A stretch of DNA of 64,000 nt. Source: Lepas anatifera (Eukaryota > Arthropoda > Thecostraca > Lepadidae). The stretch spans positions 496,001 to 560,000 of the forward strand of contig JAOTON010001915.1 in NCBI GenBank assembly GCA_034440635.1, written 5' to 3'. A program made the position numbers and the translations under genes. Below, piece after piece: positions 1 through 11,807 of the stretch. The number at the start of each line of letters is the position of its first letter. The stretch's first letter is position 1. The notes under the pieces were generated by a model. The model was given only the letters and a program-made list of their open reading frames with translations, searched no databases and was not told the origin of the DNA.

Positions 1-1015
1 AACACGATCATTGGTCTCGGGGGCCCCTGATCTTGGTCTCAGGGGGCCCCCGAGCTTGGTCTCAGCGCCCCCGAGCTGTCTCAGGGGGCCCGAGCTTGGT
101 GTCAGGGGCTCTCCGAGCTTGGTCTCGGGAATGCCCGAGCTTGGTCTCAGGGGCCCCTGCTCATCGGTATCGAGAGCTCCAGAGTACCGAACATTGATAT
201 CGGGGGCCCCCTGAGCTCGGACTCACGGACCCTTCGATTTTGGTCTCAGGGCGCCCCAGAGATTGGTTTCAGGACCCCCCGAGCGTGGTCTCAGGGGAAC
301 CCTGAACTTGGACTCAGGGGCCCCAAGCTTGGTCTCACGGGCCTTCCGAGCTTGGTCTCAGGGGCCCCTGAGCTTGGTCTCAGGGGACAACGGAGCTTGG
401 TCTCAGGGGGCAAGCTTGGTTTCATGGGCCTTTCAATGTTTGGTCTCATGGGCCTTTCGATCTTGGTCTCACGGGGTCTCGAGCTTGGTCTTAGGGAACC
501 CCCCGAGCTTGGTGTCAGGGGGCCCTCGAGCTTGCTCTCAGGGAGCATCCGAGCTTAATCTCAGGGTCCCCTCGAGCTTGGTCTCAGGGGCCCCCCGAGC
601 TTGGTCTCAGGGGTTCAGGGCCCCCCTCGGGGTGCCCCCGACTATTGATATCGAGGGACTCATGAGTGAGGCACGAGCATTGGCCTCATAAGACTCAGAG
701 TTTGGTCTCAGGGTCCCCAGGCCTGGGTTCAGGACCCCCGAGCATCGGCATCGAGGGGCTCCAGAGTACCGAGCATTAGTCTCGAGGGGAGGGGGCTCGA
801 AAGATTGATCTTGAGGGCCCTGGAACATCGGTGTCGAGTTACTCCTGAGCAAAGCGCGAGCATGGGTCTAAGGGTGCCCCTGAGCCTGATCTAAGTGGGA
901 CTCCGAGCTTGGTCTTAGGAGCCCCCGGGCATCAGTATCAAGGGGCTTCGGATTATTGGTCTGGGGGAACAATTATTTTAGGGGCCTCCAAATGGTGATT
1001 TCGGAGGGCCCCCGA
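1..1015 (+). repeat. GC-rich minisatellite array beta
   Basis: Degenerate tandem units of about 22-28 bp with consensus close to GAGCTTGGTCTCAGGGGCCC. The homologous array is at 16260-17330. Apparent reading frames rich in Leu-Val-Ser-Gly are a by-product of the repeat. It lies inside element U. Confidence 0.85.
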
Positions 1016-1095
1016 AAGTGTGGCTGCAGTGGTGTAGCCAAGGGGGCCCTAGGCGTCCGCCGACCCCCCCTCTTGGACCAATCTGTACCACTGCA

Positions 1096-2310
1096 AAGGA
1101 TTCTCTGATCACGGTGCCCCCAGAGTCAGTCTCAGGGGTCCCCTGAAGATTCGTTCTTAGGGCGTCCCGAGTCGGCCTCAAGGCCCCCACCCTGAGAGTC
1201 GGTCTCAAGGCTCCTCGAAAGCAGATTTCGGGGGCCCCAGAGGGTTGGTCTCAGGGGCCCCAAAAGTCGGTATCAGGGGCCCCGGAAGTCTGTCTCAGGG
1301 GAAGGGGGCCGAGCTAGTCTCATGGGCCCCCAGAGAGTGGTTCTCAGGGCCCCGCAAAAGTCTATTTCAGGGGGGACATGAGGGTCAGTCTCAGAGAACC
1401 TCAAGAGTCTGTCTTAGGGGACCACGAGATTCGGTCTCGGGGGTCCCCTGAGAGTCTGTCTCAGAGAACCCCAAGAGTCAGTCTCAGAGCACCCCAAGAG
1501 TCGGTCTCAAGGGGCCCTCATAGTCTCACGGGCTTCTCTCTCAGGAGTCAATATTTACTTTTCGGTGACCCCGAGAGTTAATCCGGGGGTCTGAGAGTTG
1601 GTCTAAGTTGATCCGCAGAGTGCTGGTTTTAGGGGGCCCAGAGGGGTAATTTTTGAGCCCTCGAGATTTAGCCTCAGGCTGTGCCCCCCCCGAGGTTTGG
1701 TATAAGCGGCCCCGAGAGGCAATCTCAGGGAACACCCAAAAGTTAGCCTCAGAGGGCTCCCGGTTGTCAGTCTCAGAGACATCCGATAGTTAATCTCAGG
1801 GCTCTGAGAGTAATTTCCAGAGGTGCTCCCGAGTTTTGGTCTCACAGGCCCCGAGTGCTAGTCTGGAGGCCCGTGAGAGCTAGTCTGGAGCCTCCGAGAG
1901 TCAGTCTCATGAACGCCAAAGGCTCAGTCTCAGAGGTAATTTTTACGCCCCCCGGGTGTTTGTCTCAGGGGCGCCCTAGAGTAAGTCTCAGAAGGCTGTC
2001 GAAAGTCATTCCCAGCCCCCCTCCCCCACCCCAAAGACAGCCTCAGGGGACACCAAGATCTAATCTGGATGGCCATGATAGTCAGTCTCAGCCCTCCACT
2101 CCTCCAGAGCAAATCTGGGGGGCCCAATAATTAGTCTCAGAGGTGCTGCCGATAACTAATCTCAGGATCCCCGAGAGATTCTCAGGGGCCCCCAGTTTTG
2201 ATCAAGAGGCGCCGTGAATCGGTCTCAGAGACCCTCTGAGATCTAATCGGGAGAGCGACCGAAAATTAGCTTTGTGAGTGCCGATAAGTCTTAGGTGGCC
2301 CCAGACCTTA
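1096..2310 (+). repeat. GC-rich minisatellite array gamma
   Basis: Degenerate tandem units of about 25-30 bp built on GAGAGTCGGTCTCAGGGG, following a short unique junction (1020-1095) that starts CAGTGGTGTAGCCAAGG. Homologous arrays lie at 17400-18640 and 61440-62950. Non-coding. Confidence 0.85.
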
Positions 2311-3053
2311 AATAAAATTTTCAAACTCATATGCCTCAGAAAAAATGTGTCTACCCCTATTTCGTACTAAAAAGAGATACATTGAAACATGTCGATCAGG
2401 CACCATTATCGAAGGAAAGGAAAAATTAATCTAATTTTACCATAAGAGCAAATCGAACAGGGATTTTGGCACTTCTGTCAAATTTTAATCTATTAGCTTA
2501 ACACCAATAACTACATTCCTAAATATTCTGAAATAAACAACTTTCAAATATTTTCGTAGGAAACCAGACAAACAAGTGTTGTGACAGAAATTCATGAGCA
2601 TAATCCCAAAAAGAAAACTAGGTATGCAAGGTTGAAAATAAAAATAACAGAGTGAGCCAAGGCGATAGATATCTTCGGCGCCTTTTGTCTTGGTAATTTG
2701 TTCGTTTACTAGATAGCAAGGGTAAGAAAGTAACTGGATCTCAACAGGATCTGTCAACGGAATAGAGGCTATGCAGCGTTCGGGACACACTACATTTTTA
2801 TTCGTTTTGTTCCGTTTCTTTGGAAATTTCCTGATTAAAGAGATCATGGATTCGACACCGGGAAATATTTGCTAATCATTTCCCGTTGAAGATAATTTCT
2901 TCGTACTCAAAACGACTGACCTCCAATTGCATGTCTGATTACCCGAGTGAATTAAGGTAGACTCAGGTTATGCGCGCATCAACACTGAACTTCCCGAAAT
3001 ATGGCACAAATCTGTTATTATAGCCACACTACCATATAAGGTATGGACCATCC
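2311..3053. other. AT-rich core of element U, no gene recognised
   Basis: The only non-minisatellite part of U, continued at 3905-4050 after the TTAA insertion and matched at 18650-19550. A minus-strand frame of about 110-120 codons is open in both copies, but the differences between copies are mostly amino-acid-changing, so I do not call it a gene. Confidence 0.6.
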
Positions 3054-3057
3054 TTAA

Positions 3058-3900
3058 CACGCGGATTGACGGGGGGCGGGTACCCGCCCCCTCGGGTTTT
3101 TCGGAGACAGCAGAAAAACGGCGGCGCGTAGCGCCGCCGTACTTGGTGTACCTTTTCCGTCATCTTTTTACAACTTCTGTGAAAATTTTAAGGTTAGGTC
3201 ATCTCAGGTCAGGTCACCAGTACAGGTCAAGTGACCCGACCTCAAAAAAAGTTTAAGATAGCATAAGTCGGAGCAGGGTGAACTTATCCGATTGAAACTC
3301 ATATCACATAATGGCCCCACCGAGTTCTCTAACATATGTTCCGGTATTTTTGATATCGATGACCTAAGGTCAGGTACGAGGCATGACCTCTCCGCTGGAA
3401 ATACATGGGAAAAATGGTTTTTACGGAATAACTCAGTAACGGATGGTGATAGAGCATTTATTTTAGCTGCATTAGACTCGCCTGGGCTTTGCAGTTCTAA
3501 TGATACGCATTTTATATAATTTGACCCTGACCTGACCTCAGGTCAGGTCAAATCCTTGATTTGACCTAGCAAGGTCAAATTATATATCATTCGATTCGGC
3601 TTGCTAAGAGGATTCATACAGCTTACGTCGTTTTGCTCTATCTTTACTTGTTCAGATGTAATGCCCGAAAAACTGAATTTTACACATTATCCCTATGACG
3701 GGCATGTTTTGACCTCTCGTGACCTTAAATGTGACCTGACAAAAAAATGGTTCAAATGTTTTTGATGGAGAAGTGGATGGGCAGCCCAACGCCGTTTACC
3801 GTTTTTCGCTACCTACCGCGGTTCTCGAGATCTTAGGGGGTGGGCGGGTACCCGCCCCCCGTCAATGCGAAGGTGGCTCAGACCCCCGTCAATGCGCGTG
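3058..3900 (+). mobile_element. TTAA element family T1, copy A
   Basis: 843 bp flanked by TTAA on both sides (3054-3057, 3901-3904). The ends are inverted repeats: left CACGCGGATTGACGGGG, right the inverse of CACGCGCATTGACGGGG. The TTAA target and precise ends fit the piggyBac-like class, but no transposase is present. The paralogous locus in composite copy 2 is empty at TTAA 19404-19407, proving a precise insertion. The interior contains about 15 AGGTCA/TGACCT hexamers, including the palindrome around 3532-3548. Confidence 0.9.
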
Positions 3901-4049
3901 TTAATATTTGGTGACCCTAGTTTACAAACACTTGGTCGGATCGAAAAAATCAAGCTATAAGCAAAATAAGAATAAATATTTAAAAAGGCACAACAAAATT
4001 TCCTTCGTGTGAATGTTATAATGTTAAAATACTATAAAAAGATATAGGA

Positions 4050-4715
4050 GATGGGCTCCGGTTACTAAGGGGATCCCGGCCTGGGCCCCCGACGGTAGTC
4101 GGACCCCTCCTTGGCCGAATCCTGGCTGCGCCACGGTGTTCTGAGACTCTATATCAGCCACCCTGGGACCCCTAAGCCTAGCTGGGGCCCTGAGCTAATC
4201 TGGGTACCGCTGTGCTTAACTGGGGCCTCTGATATGGTATGGGGGCCCTAAACTCTTCTAGGGTCCCTGGGCTAAGCTGGGGGCCGTGAGCTTGAATGGA
4301 GCCCCTGAGCTCGTATGAGAGGGGACCCTATATCAGCCGAACTGGGCCCCTGAGCTGAGGTAGCTTGTGGTGAACAAGAGCCCTGAGCTGGTCTGGGGCC
4401 CCTGAACTGTTCTAGTCATTGAGCTAAGCTGGGATCCGTGAGCTTGAACAAGCCCCTTGAGCTGTTTTGAGACCCTACATAAGTCGACCTGGGGACTTCC
4501 GAGCTGAACCGGGCCCCTAAGCTAATCTGGCACCCTGTGCGAATCTGGGGCTCCCCTGTGATGAGCTTCTAGGGGTCCTACGCTTATGTAGGGTCCCTTG
4601 ATAAGCTGGTCCCGAGGCTAATGCACTGGTCTGGGCCCTTGAGCTGACTGATCTGGGTTCCTGAGCCATGGTCTGGACCTTGGGGCCCTCCGAGATAATT
4701 TGGCGTCCTCTGGGC
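4050..4715 (+). repeat. GC-rich minisatellite array alpha
   Basis: Degenerate units with consensus close to CCCCTGAGCTGAGCTGGGG, about 25-30 bp period, with a scattered longer motif ending GACCCTATATCAGCCGACC. From 4137 it belongs to the outer element V. Matching arrays are at 15600-16176, 19560-20215, 60830-61345 and 62960-64000. Confidence 0.8.
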
Positions 4716-5852
4716 GGCATAGGCATAGGAACCGGGGGTCAGGGGATACTAACCCCATTTTTTGAGGTGGGCCGCCGGAACGAATATACAAATATCAGCA
4801 ACTGTAATATAGAACAAGAAACCCCAAACGGGCCCGATAGCTTGTCTGGGAACGTTCAAGTTCGGTAGTACGCTGTCTGCAAGCCCCTGGAGGAGGAGCG
4901 CTTCATAAAAAAGCCAAGGCACCTACTACCCGAGTGTTTCCAAATGAGTCCCGAGAACTGGGCCCAATCAAACTCCATCCCATATCAATCCCAACACAAA
5001 GCATGAATCGGACACGGACCCCGCACCAAATGCCGAGCAACAGTCGTCCCTGAGCCATCGAAAGTCTTTCGATGCCAGGGTTATATGGCGTCGCCAACTC
5101 TTTCCCTGTTGGAGGGGTTTTTTGGGAGTCAAATTGCTCCTTTCACAAGGAATCTGCCGTGCCTTAAACCCGGGTTGGTCGCGTGGAAGGGAAGGTTGCT
5201 AACCACTATAACCACCATGCCCACACCTCCTCAGCATCGCAAAGCTGGCCATCAAGTACCTACATTGCACTTTCAGTCATGCTGGAACTCTGCATTTTAG
5301 GCATCGAAATATAGCTAGGCGTATTTATTAATGATGGAAGAAAGGAATCCGTAATAACCTAAATAAATTTTCCTATTTTTTGATTAAATAAGCAAATACG
5401 AGTTGATTAGGCATAGCGAAGTGAGGCTATTTGGTATCAAAGCATTGTCTATAGTTTTCTAAAAGTTTTTAATTTTGTAAATGTGATGAAAAAGGGCCTA
5501 AACATCTGTCAATATAAAAAAACGCGCTCGTGGTAAAACATGACTGAAATCCTCCAAAAGAGCTTAAAAATGTAATTCGTATTTGAAAAGGGTTTAGGTA
5601 AAAACAAAAAAATGTTCTTTTGGCGTTTGACTATGACTTATTAGATCATAATAGGGACAACTCGAAATCATAGGGCAAAATTTAATTTCTCAATTTTCTA
5701 CACATCGACATTCTAGTGTGCATGCATGCCTTATTGACACCAAACGAGCTAACTGATTTTTTTATAATTATGGGCCCCGTGGACTGGGGCCCCCTTGGGG
5801 TGGGCCCCTCTAAGGTTGGCCCCCCACTTTCCAAACCGTTCCTACGCCCCTG
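4716..5852 (+). other. Right terminal module of element V
   Basis: Begins with an internal copy of the V left end (CATAGGCATAGGAACCGG) and ends with the right TIR. It includes a segment around 5085-5130 (GTCGCCAACTCTTTCCCTG) that also occurs inverted in the Y repeats. It matches 20220-21389. No gene recognised. Confidence 0.6.
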
Positions 5853-7180
5853 ATTCCAACAAGGAAAGAGCTGGCGACGCCATATGACCCTCACAGTTGG
5901 TGCGTCGATAAGCCTAAAATGTATAAGCTAGTTTTTGTACTACATTCCCTATATGATTTTGACAGCAATAGCCACACAACATAGTAGGTATGTACCTAAA
6001 AAGTGATCTCGATTTACCCTAAAGACCACTAGTGTTCGATACTTTAGGAATTTACTTACATTGCCACACTCATAAGAAAATAACTTTTTCATTTGGAATA
6101 CATTGCAGCAGCGTCAGGGCTGTCAGGTTGGCCATTGTGTGGCCAAATATCTGAAATTGGGCTTTTTCTTGTCGTGTTTGGCCCCGCAATTTTTTCGGTT
6201 GGCCCTTTCTTGGAATCTCGCCTTTTTGCCTAGTTTCTAACAGCTGACACCTAAGCTATTTTCGGTTTGTCCCTTGTATAAATGTGACTCCTTTTGACCT
6301 CTTCCGCTCTTGAATACGATATTCTGACACAGAAAAAGCAGCAGAGCTGCAGAAAAACAAGTATGGTGATGGGAGGGAGGGACAGGACTTTGTCAAAAAC
6401 ACGATCCACAAAAATGATGGCCACCGAAAACCGGACGCAAAGGATGCGATACTATAGGTGCTCTTTGGGTGAAAAGTTGATGGAAAAGTGTGCCCTCTGA
6501 GGCTCCGCACTCATCCACTTACCAAAATACTAGATCTGCCACTGTTCAAGAGCAAAAAAATCCTTTGTTGGAAAAGAGAGAAAACATTAAATATTTCCGG
6601 GGAGTGGTGCGGCCAAGATGATAAATGATGCTAACAAATGCTCTGGTTATGTGGATAAAATTACTTGATGGTCACGCGCAATTGGAGTGGCACCCCTGGC
6701 TTCCTGTTAAATGAAAAGTGTATTAAAAAAAACATTCCGTCAAGTCAATATCAAACTGTCAACAATTGTTTAACACTAACGCGTCTAAATCTTATTAAAC
6801 CCTCCTCAAAATGGGGTCTTGATCCCCTGAAGACACTATAATGGCCAGCACAAAAAATATCCCTCCCACTGACTTTTCCTTAACAAATGCCCTGCCTATA
6901 GCACATAGGGAATCTGCCGAGTTCACTCTTATTTGGTCATCTTGACGGGTGCTCTTAAATCACTGACAGATCCCACGGGGCCAAAGGGACTGTGGCCCCC
7001 ACCAAAGCCTAAAATAGTAGCTTTACCCCCCTAAAAGGCCAAGTTTTGGCCGTTTATATTTAAAAACACTGTTTCTGTGATTCCTTCTCGATTAAACTCC
7101 CCCTTAAGTTGGTTTGGCCCCTCCAAAAGTTGCTACTGGATCTGCCAGTTTCTTAAATACCTACCTTCGTCATGGATCTG
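5853..7180 (+). repeat. Interspersed repeat Y, copy 1
   Basis: Similar in the same orientation to 30100-31330 and inverted to 53365-54560. Shared landmarks are the GGCGACGCCA block near 5872, the TTTTTTCGGTTGGCCCTTTC block near 6190 and the TGGCCAGCA block near 6842. Broken reading frames and no recognised product. The V element ending at 5852 appears to have inserted into this repeat. Confidence 0.6.
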
Positions 7181-7347
7181 CTCATAGCACTGTTTTCATA
7201 TAGCGATCCCAAACCATCGTCGTCGTTAACTACATTTTACATTTTCTAAATTTCCATTCTCATTCTATTTTGACATCCTGTTCCCAAATATGGGAAGAAC
7301 ATACCGAAAAAAGCCACTTGCAGGCAGAAGGAACCGTAGGTGCTTAA

Positions 7348-8371
7348 CCCTCGCCTCACGGGGGGCCATCGATGGCCACCCCTAAGGTTTTTCCGAGATA
7401 GCAGAAAAACGACGAGGCGCAGCACCGCGGTTGAAGGCTCTACCTCTCACTGCATCATTTCCCCATCATTCCTGAAATTTTTCAACCCGGGTCACCCAAG
7501 GTCAGGTCACCAGACAAGGTCAACCAGGGTCACCTCACTTCAAATTTAGAGCTCTGTAAGAGCTACATTTCAAAGTCGATCAATTTGAAACTTCCTACAC
7601 GTCATGACCCTTCCAGGGTCTACAAGGTGTATATCCGGGATTTTTTCGATTTCGTGCCCTGAGGTCAGGTCACGAGGCGATCTCTCCCATTGGAAAAGCA
7701 TGGGGAAAAGCTGTTTCATGATATAAAAGCCACAAAAGTGACTGCAAATACTCAGACTGCTCAGAACAGCGTTTTTGGACACCCTTTCACGAATCCCAGG
7801 GGTCATATTTACCCTTTGACTTTTCCAAGGTCATCCAAGGTCACCAGGGGTCAGAAACAGTATTTTGACAATAACTTTTGACCTAATTAAGCTAGAGCGC
7901 TGAAACAAACACAATCGTGTTTGTCTTGTCACTGGCTTTCATTTGATATACAACAAGGTCACTTTTTACCTTTCGTGACCTCAGGTTATATTAGGTCACG
8001 AGGTGACCTCAGGAGGTCAAACCACTAGCGCAAGGTGTTTACGCTCCACATAGTGGAAAAAGGACTGGCAATTTCCTATCAAATGTACTTTACCAGACCG
8101 CAATAGCTCTATTGACATAAGAGTTATGCCCAGTTTGCTTAATCATTGCATATTTGAGTGAAAATAGCCGATCTTGACCTAATTTGACCTCTGGAGGTCA
8201 AACCATTGACCTGAGAACTAAAACATGTGAAGTAATTTCTTACTGAATTCACGCGAGCTTTCTAGTGCACTTCGCAGATTTGCGCTAACGCCCATATTTT
8301 CGGAGTTAGAGGGGGGCCATCGATGGCCCCCGTGGGGCGAAGGTGGCGCGGGACCCCCGGTGGGGCGCGGG
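7348..8371 (+). mobile_element. TTAA element family T2, copy a
   Basis: 1024 bp between TTAA 7344-7347 and TTAA 8372-8375. The ends are imperfect inverted repeats: CCCTCGCCTCACGGGGGG leading to CCATCGATGG on the left, and CCATCGATGG then GGTGGGGCGCGGG on the right. The interior has many AGGTCA/TGACCT hexamers. A 63-codon open frame recurs in other copies but looks non-coding. Confidence 0.85.
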
Positions 8372-9365
8372 TTAAACATGTTTTGCGCGCCCTAAAAGAT
8401 GGTGGAGTAGGGTCGTTCAAAAACATTTTTTTACTTTTCATACTCGAACCCACCTTTTTCCTATTATATATTCAATTCTGATTTCAATAGCAACATTCCA
8501 AGCGTCTATGACAACGGGAAGGATCGCCTCAAAACGGTTAAAGATTTCATGTTTCAGGCGCGATTGGCCGCCCGGCGTTACCGTCTCCCGTTGTTAAATT
8601 GCTATGAAAGGGGTGCATAACCTACCAGTAAAGACAGCGTGGCATGTGCGTGCGTATAAAAGCGGTAGATGGGATTTAACATGCAGGAATTTACTTTTCA
8701 GATGTATTTACAGTGCAATACAACTGCATGTTATTCCATAAAAGACCTGAAATTAAATGGTTCAGCACCCTAGTACTCTAAATCCCGACAGAACAGGAAT
8801 ACCTTCCGGAGGCGAACATTTCTCTGACAAAATTCGTTGGAGAACGTTGTTGGGGCAGGTGTTTCTCCCTATTCTCCTGCGAACTATTTAAGAGCTCTGA
8901 TACTGCTAGAAGACCCTGCTGCATATTTTTACCCTTTGGATGGCTAACGAAATCTTCCACCAGCTTCACACCACACCACGGTTCTGTGGGACCGTTCACG
9001 ACAGTAAGTTTTGGAATACCTTGAAACAGGAGAAACTATTCCAGTCACCAGCTTCTTAACGGAGCCATTTCTGGGCAGAATATTTCAGATTCAGGCAATC
9101 GAATACCAGCCAGGTGTCAGGAGTGACAAGCTGGCTGAGGCTTAGTACCGAGCATTCACCGAGCTCTTCATAGCCTATATCGGAAACTTAAGCTTGTCCT
9201 AGTCAAAGGTGAATTGTTTGCTGTTTTGCCCAATTGTTGTGTGACTAGCTCCTTACCTACAAGATGGTGGTTCTCACCAGCGGGACAGAATATAACTTTC
9301 TGTGCACAGATGCCACAGCTGATGGCAAATTGGCTTCAGCACATTCAGGGCGATTTCAATATTAA

Positions 9366-10206
9366 CACGCGCATTGACGGGGGCGGGTACCCGGCCCCCT
9401 CGGGTTTTTCGGAGATAGCAGAAAAACGGCGGCGCGTAGCGCCTCCGTACTTGGCATACCTTTTCCCTCATCAATTTTACAACCTTTGTGAAAATTTTAA
9501 GGTTAGGTCATCTCATGTCAGGTCACCAGTACAGGTCAAGTGACCCGACCTCAAAAAAGTTTAAGATAGCATAAGTCGGAGCAGGGTGAACTTATCCGAT
9601 TGAAACTCGTATCACATAATGGCCCCACCGAGTTCTCTAACATATTTTCCGGTATTTTTGATATCGATGACCTAAGGTCAGGTACGAGGCATGACCTCTC
9701 CATTGGAAATCCATGGGAAAAATGGTTTTTACGGAATAACTCAGTAACGGATGGTGATAGAGCATTTATTTTAGCTGTATTAGACTCGCCTGGGCTTTGC
9801 AGTTCTAATGATATGCATTTTATATAATTTGACCCTGACCTGACCTCAGGTCAGGTCAAATCCTTGATTTGACCTAGGAAGGTAAAGTTATATATCATTC
9901 GATTCGGCTTTCTGAGAGGATTCATATAGTTTAAGTCGTTTTGCTCTATCTTTACTTGTTCAGATTTAATGGCCAAAAAACTGAATTTTTATGTTATCCC
10001 TATGACGGCATGTTTTGACCTCTCGTGACCTTAAATGTGACCTGACAAAAATGGCTCAAATGTTTTCGATGGAGAAGTGGATGGGCAGCCCAACGCCGTT
10101 TACCGTTTTTCGCTACCTACCGTAGTTCTCGAGATCTTAGGGGGGAGCGGGTACCCGCCCTCCCCCGTCAATGCGAAGGTGGCTCAGACCCCCGTCAATG
10201 CGCGTG
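9366..10206 (+). mobile_element. TTAA element family T1, copy B
   Basis: 841 bp between TTAA 9362-9365 and TTAA 10207-10210, with ends CACGCGCATTGACGGGGG and its inverse. It is inserted in M1: the same place in the second M element (about 42957-42965) lacks it. Confidence 0.9.
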
Positions 10207-10344
10207 TTAACTTAATCAAAGCACTGCACTGCATTTTATGGATAGATTTGAGGCTCATAGAAGGCTCTAAAGCTGACTATCCACGACGGGGAAACCCAAA
10301 TACATGGTTTAAAACCACTTACAAGGAACGCTGCAAATTCTTTT

Positions 10345-10515
10345 GGGGTCTGATTGGCTCAGTCGGTTAGCGCTTGCGCTCGGCTCAGCCAATGACATTC
10401 TGTATGTGCTGGGTGTCGTGGGTTCGAGCCCACTCCAGAGGCAGAATCTGGCGCCCTGCTCTAGCTCAAGCTAATTCTTTCCCTCTCGCCTCTGATGCTG
10501 CTCTGATGATGGTGA
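10345..10515 (+). repeat. tRNA-derived (SINE-like) module inside M1
   Basis: A polymerase III A box TGGCTCAGTCGG (10355-10366) and B box GGTTCGAGCC (10421-10430) lie about 55 bp apart, followed by a non-tRNA tail. The same module sits at the corresponding place in M2 (43097-43250), so it was part of the ancestral M element. It does not fold as a complete tRNA. Confidence 0.65.
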
Positions 10516-11807
10516 CCTGAGCAGTTGATGCGTTCTTAAACCCAAAAATTATAATATTCAGTCTTTAAGTATCTTCTGGAATGATGAACGGAATCTGACT
10601 CAGTAGTAGCACGCACTTTATGCCATAAATGTCGTATATTCCATGAATATGGCTCGCTGGTGGGTTCCGGGTATTTTAAACAGATATTGGTTGGAGGTAG
10701 CCTCTCCTGACAGCCACATGTAAACCAGCTTGCGCAATTCGGGATTAGTTTCTCAAGGAAACAGAGCTGACATTTCTTCCAGAAACAAAGCACTAGCCGG
10801 GCCTGATGATCCAGAAACGTTCCCTGATATATCTTCCAATAAAAATACTCCCGTATGTTATAGAGGCGCTGAATTCAACGCGCAAACACAGCTGTTATTT
10901 GTGACCAGAAAGTTATAATCTGCCTCGCAAATAAGAATCACAATGCTGGAGGTAAAACGGCAGTGACACAGAACCTGGTCTAAACAGCAAAACCATCCAC
11001 CTTTCAGTTGGGTAGGCTAAAGTTTCCGACAGAGGCTATGAAGAGTTCGGCTCGGTACCAAGCCTCTGTCTATTTTTTATTCCTGAAAGCTGGCTGGTAT
11101 TCGAGCGCCTGAATCTGAAAGTTTCTGACATTAAATGGCTCCGTTGAGAAGCTGGTGACTGATATAGCTTACCCTGTTTCAAGATATTCCAGAACTTACT
11201 GTCGTGAACGGTCCCACAGAACCGTGGTGTGGTGTGAAGCTGGTGGAATATTTCGTGAGCCACACAAAGGGTCAACATATGCAGCAGGGTCTTCTTCTAG
11301 CAGTATCACAGCTCTTAAATAGTTCGCAGGAGAATAGGGAGAAACACCTGCCCCAACGACGTTCTCCAACGAATTTTGTCAGAGAAAGGTTCGCCTCCGA
11401 AAGGCATTCCTGTTCTGTCGGGATTTAGAGTACTAGGGTGCTGAACCATTTAATTTCAGGTCTTTTATGGAATAACATGCAGTTGTATTGCGCTGTAAAT
11501 ACATCTGAAAAGTAAATTCCTGCATGTTAAATCCCATCTACCGCTCTTATACGCACGCACATGCCACGCTAGCTTTACTGGTAGGTTATGCACCCCTTTC
11601 ATAGCAATTTAACAACGGGAGACTGCAACGCCGGGCGGCCAATCGCGCCTGAAACATGAAATCTTAAACTGCTTCGAGGCAATCTTTTCCGTTGTCGTAG
11701 ATGCTTGGAATATGGCTCATCGAAATCAGAATTGAATATGTAATGGGAAAAAGTGGGTTCGAGTCTGAAAAGTAAAAAATGTTTTTTGAACGACCCTAAT
11801 GGTGGAG

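Larger units (their letters stand above)
1..5852 (+). mobile_element. Composite hAT-like element V+U, copy 1 (left end outside window)
   Basis: This stretch matches 16.2-21.4 kb in the same order and orientation. It ends in CCGTTCCTACGCCCCTG, the inverse of the CA-starting V terminus. The next eight bases, ATTCCAAC (5853-5860), belong to the flanking Y repeat and should be the TSD. The inner element U ends at 4136 in CTGGCTGCGCCACGG and is followed by TGTTCTGA. No transposase is visible, so I read it as non-autonomous. Unlike copy 2 it carries an 843-bp TTAA element at 3058-3900. Confidence 0.7.
8408..11798. mobile_element. Mutator/foldback-type element M1
   Basis: Ends are TAGGGTCGTTCA and its inverse, flanked by a perfect 9-bp TSD ATGGTGGAG (8399-8407 and 11799-11807). 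The inverted arms are long, about 8408-9365 against 10860-11798. A 9-bp TSD with long TIRs is the pattern of the Mutator (MULE) superfamily. No transposase was recognised, so it is probably non-autonomous. The centre carries a tRNA-like module, and a T1 element is inserted at 9366. Confidence 0.85.

Noticed and set aside
11..691. Overlapping frames rich in LVSGAPELGLRGP-like repeats (also 16277-17202, 61510-62497)
   Set aside because: They arise from the GGGGCCCC minisatellite, appear in several frames and both strands, and are interrupted without pattern.
2485..2847. 120-codon minus-strand frame with a homologue at 18788-19120
   Set aside because: Both copies are open, but most nucleotide differences change the amino acid, the start is not shared, and no family is recognised. 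It fits neutral drift of an AT-rich core.
3292..3519. 75-codon frame recurring in T1 copies (9600, 32188, minus 47705)
   Set aside because: It recurs only because the element is repeated; differences are mostly non-synonymous and no domain is visible.
1019..4144. Inner hAT unit starting at the second CAGTGGYGTAGCCA junction (1026 or 17334)
   Set aside because: The flank there (TGTGGCTG or TGTGGATG) does not match TGTTCTGA after the right end, whereas the first junction at 16177 does.
7690..7881. 63-codon frame recurring in T2 copies (minus 48736-48927; extended at 40495-40860)
   Set aside because: Not kept consistently in frame between copies and contains translated AGGTCA words. Not considered coding.
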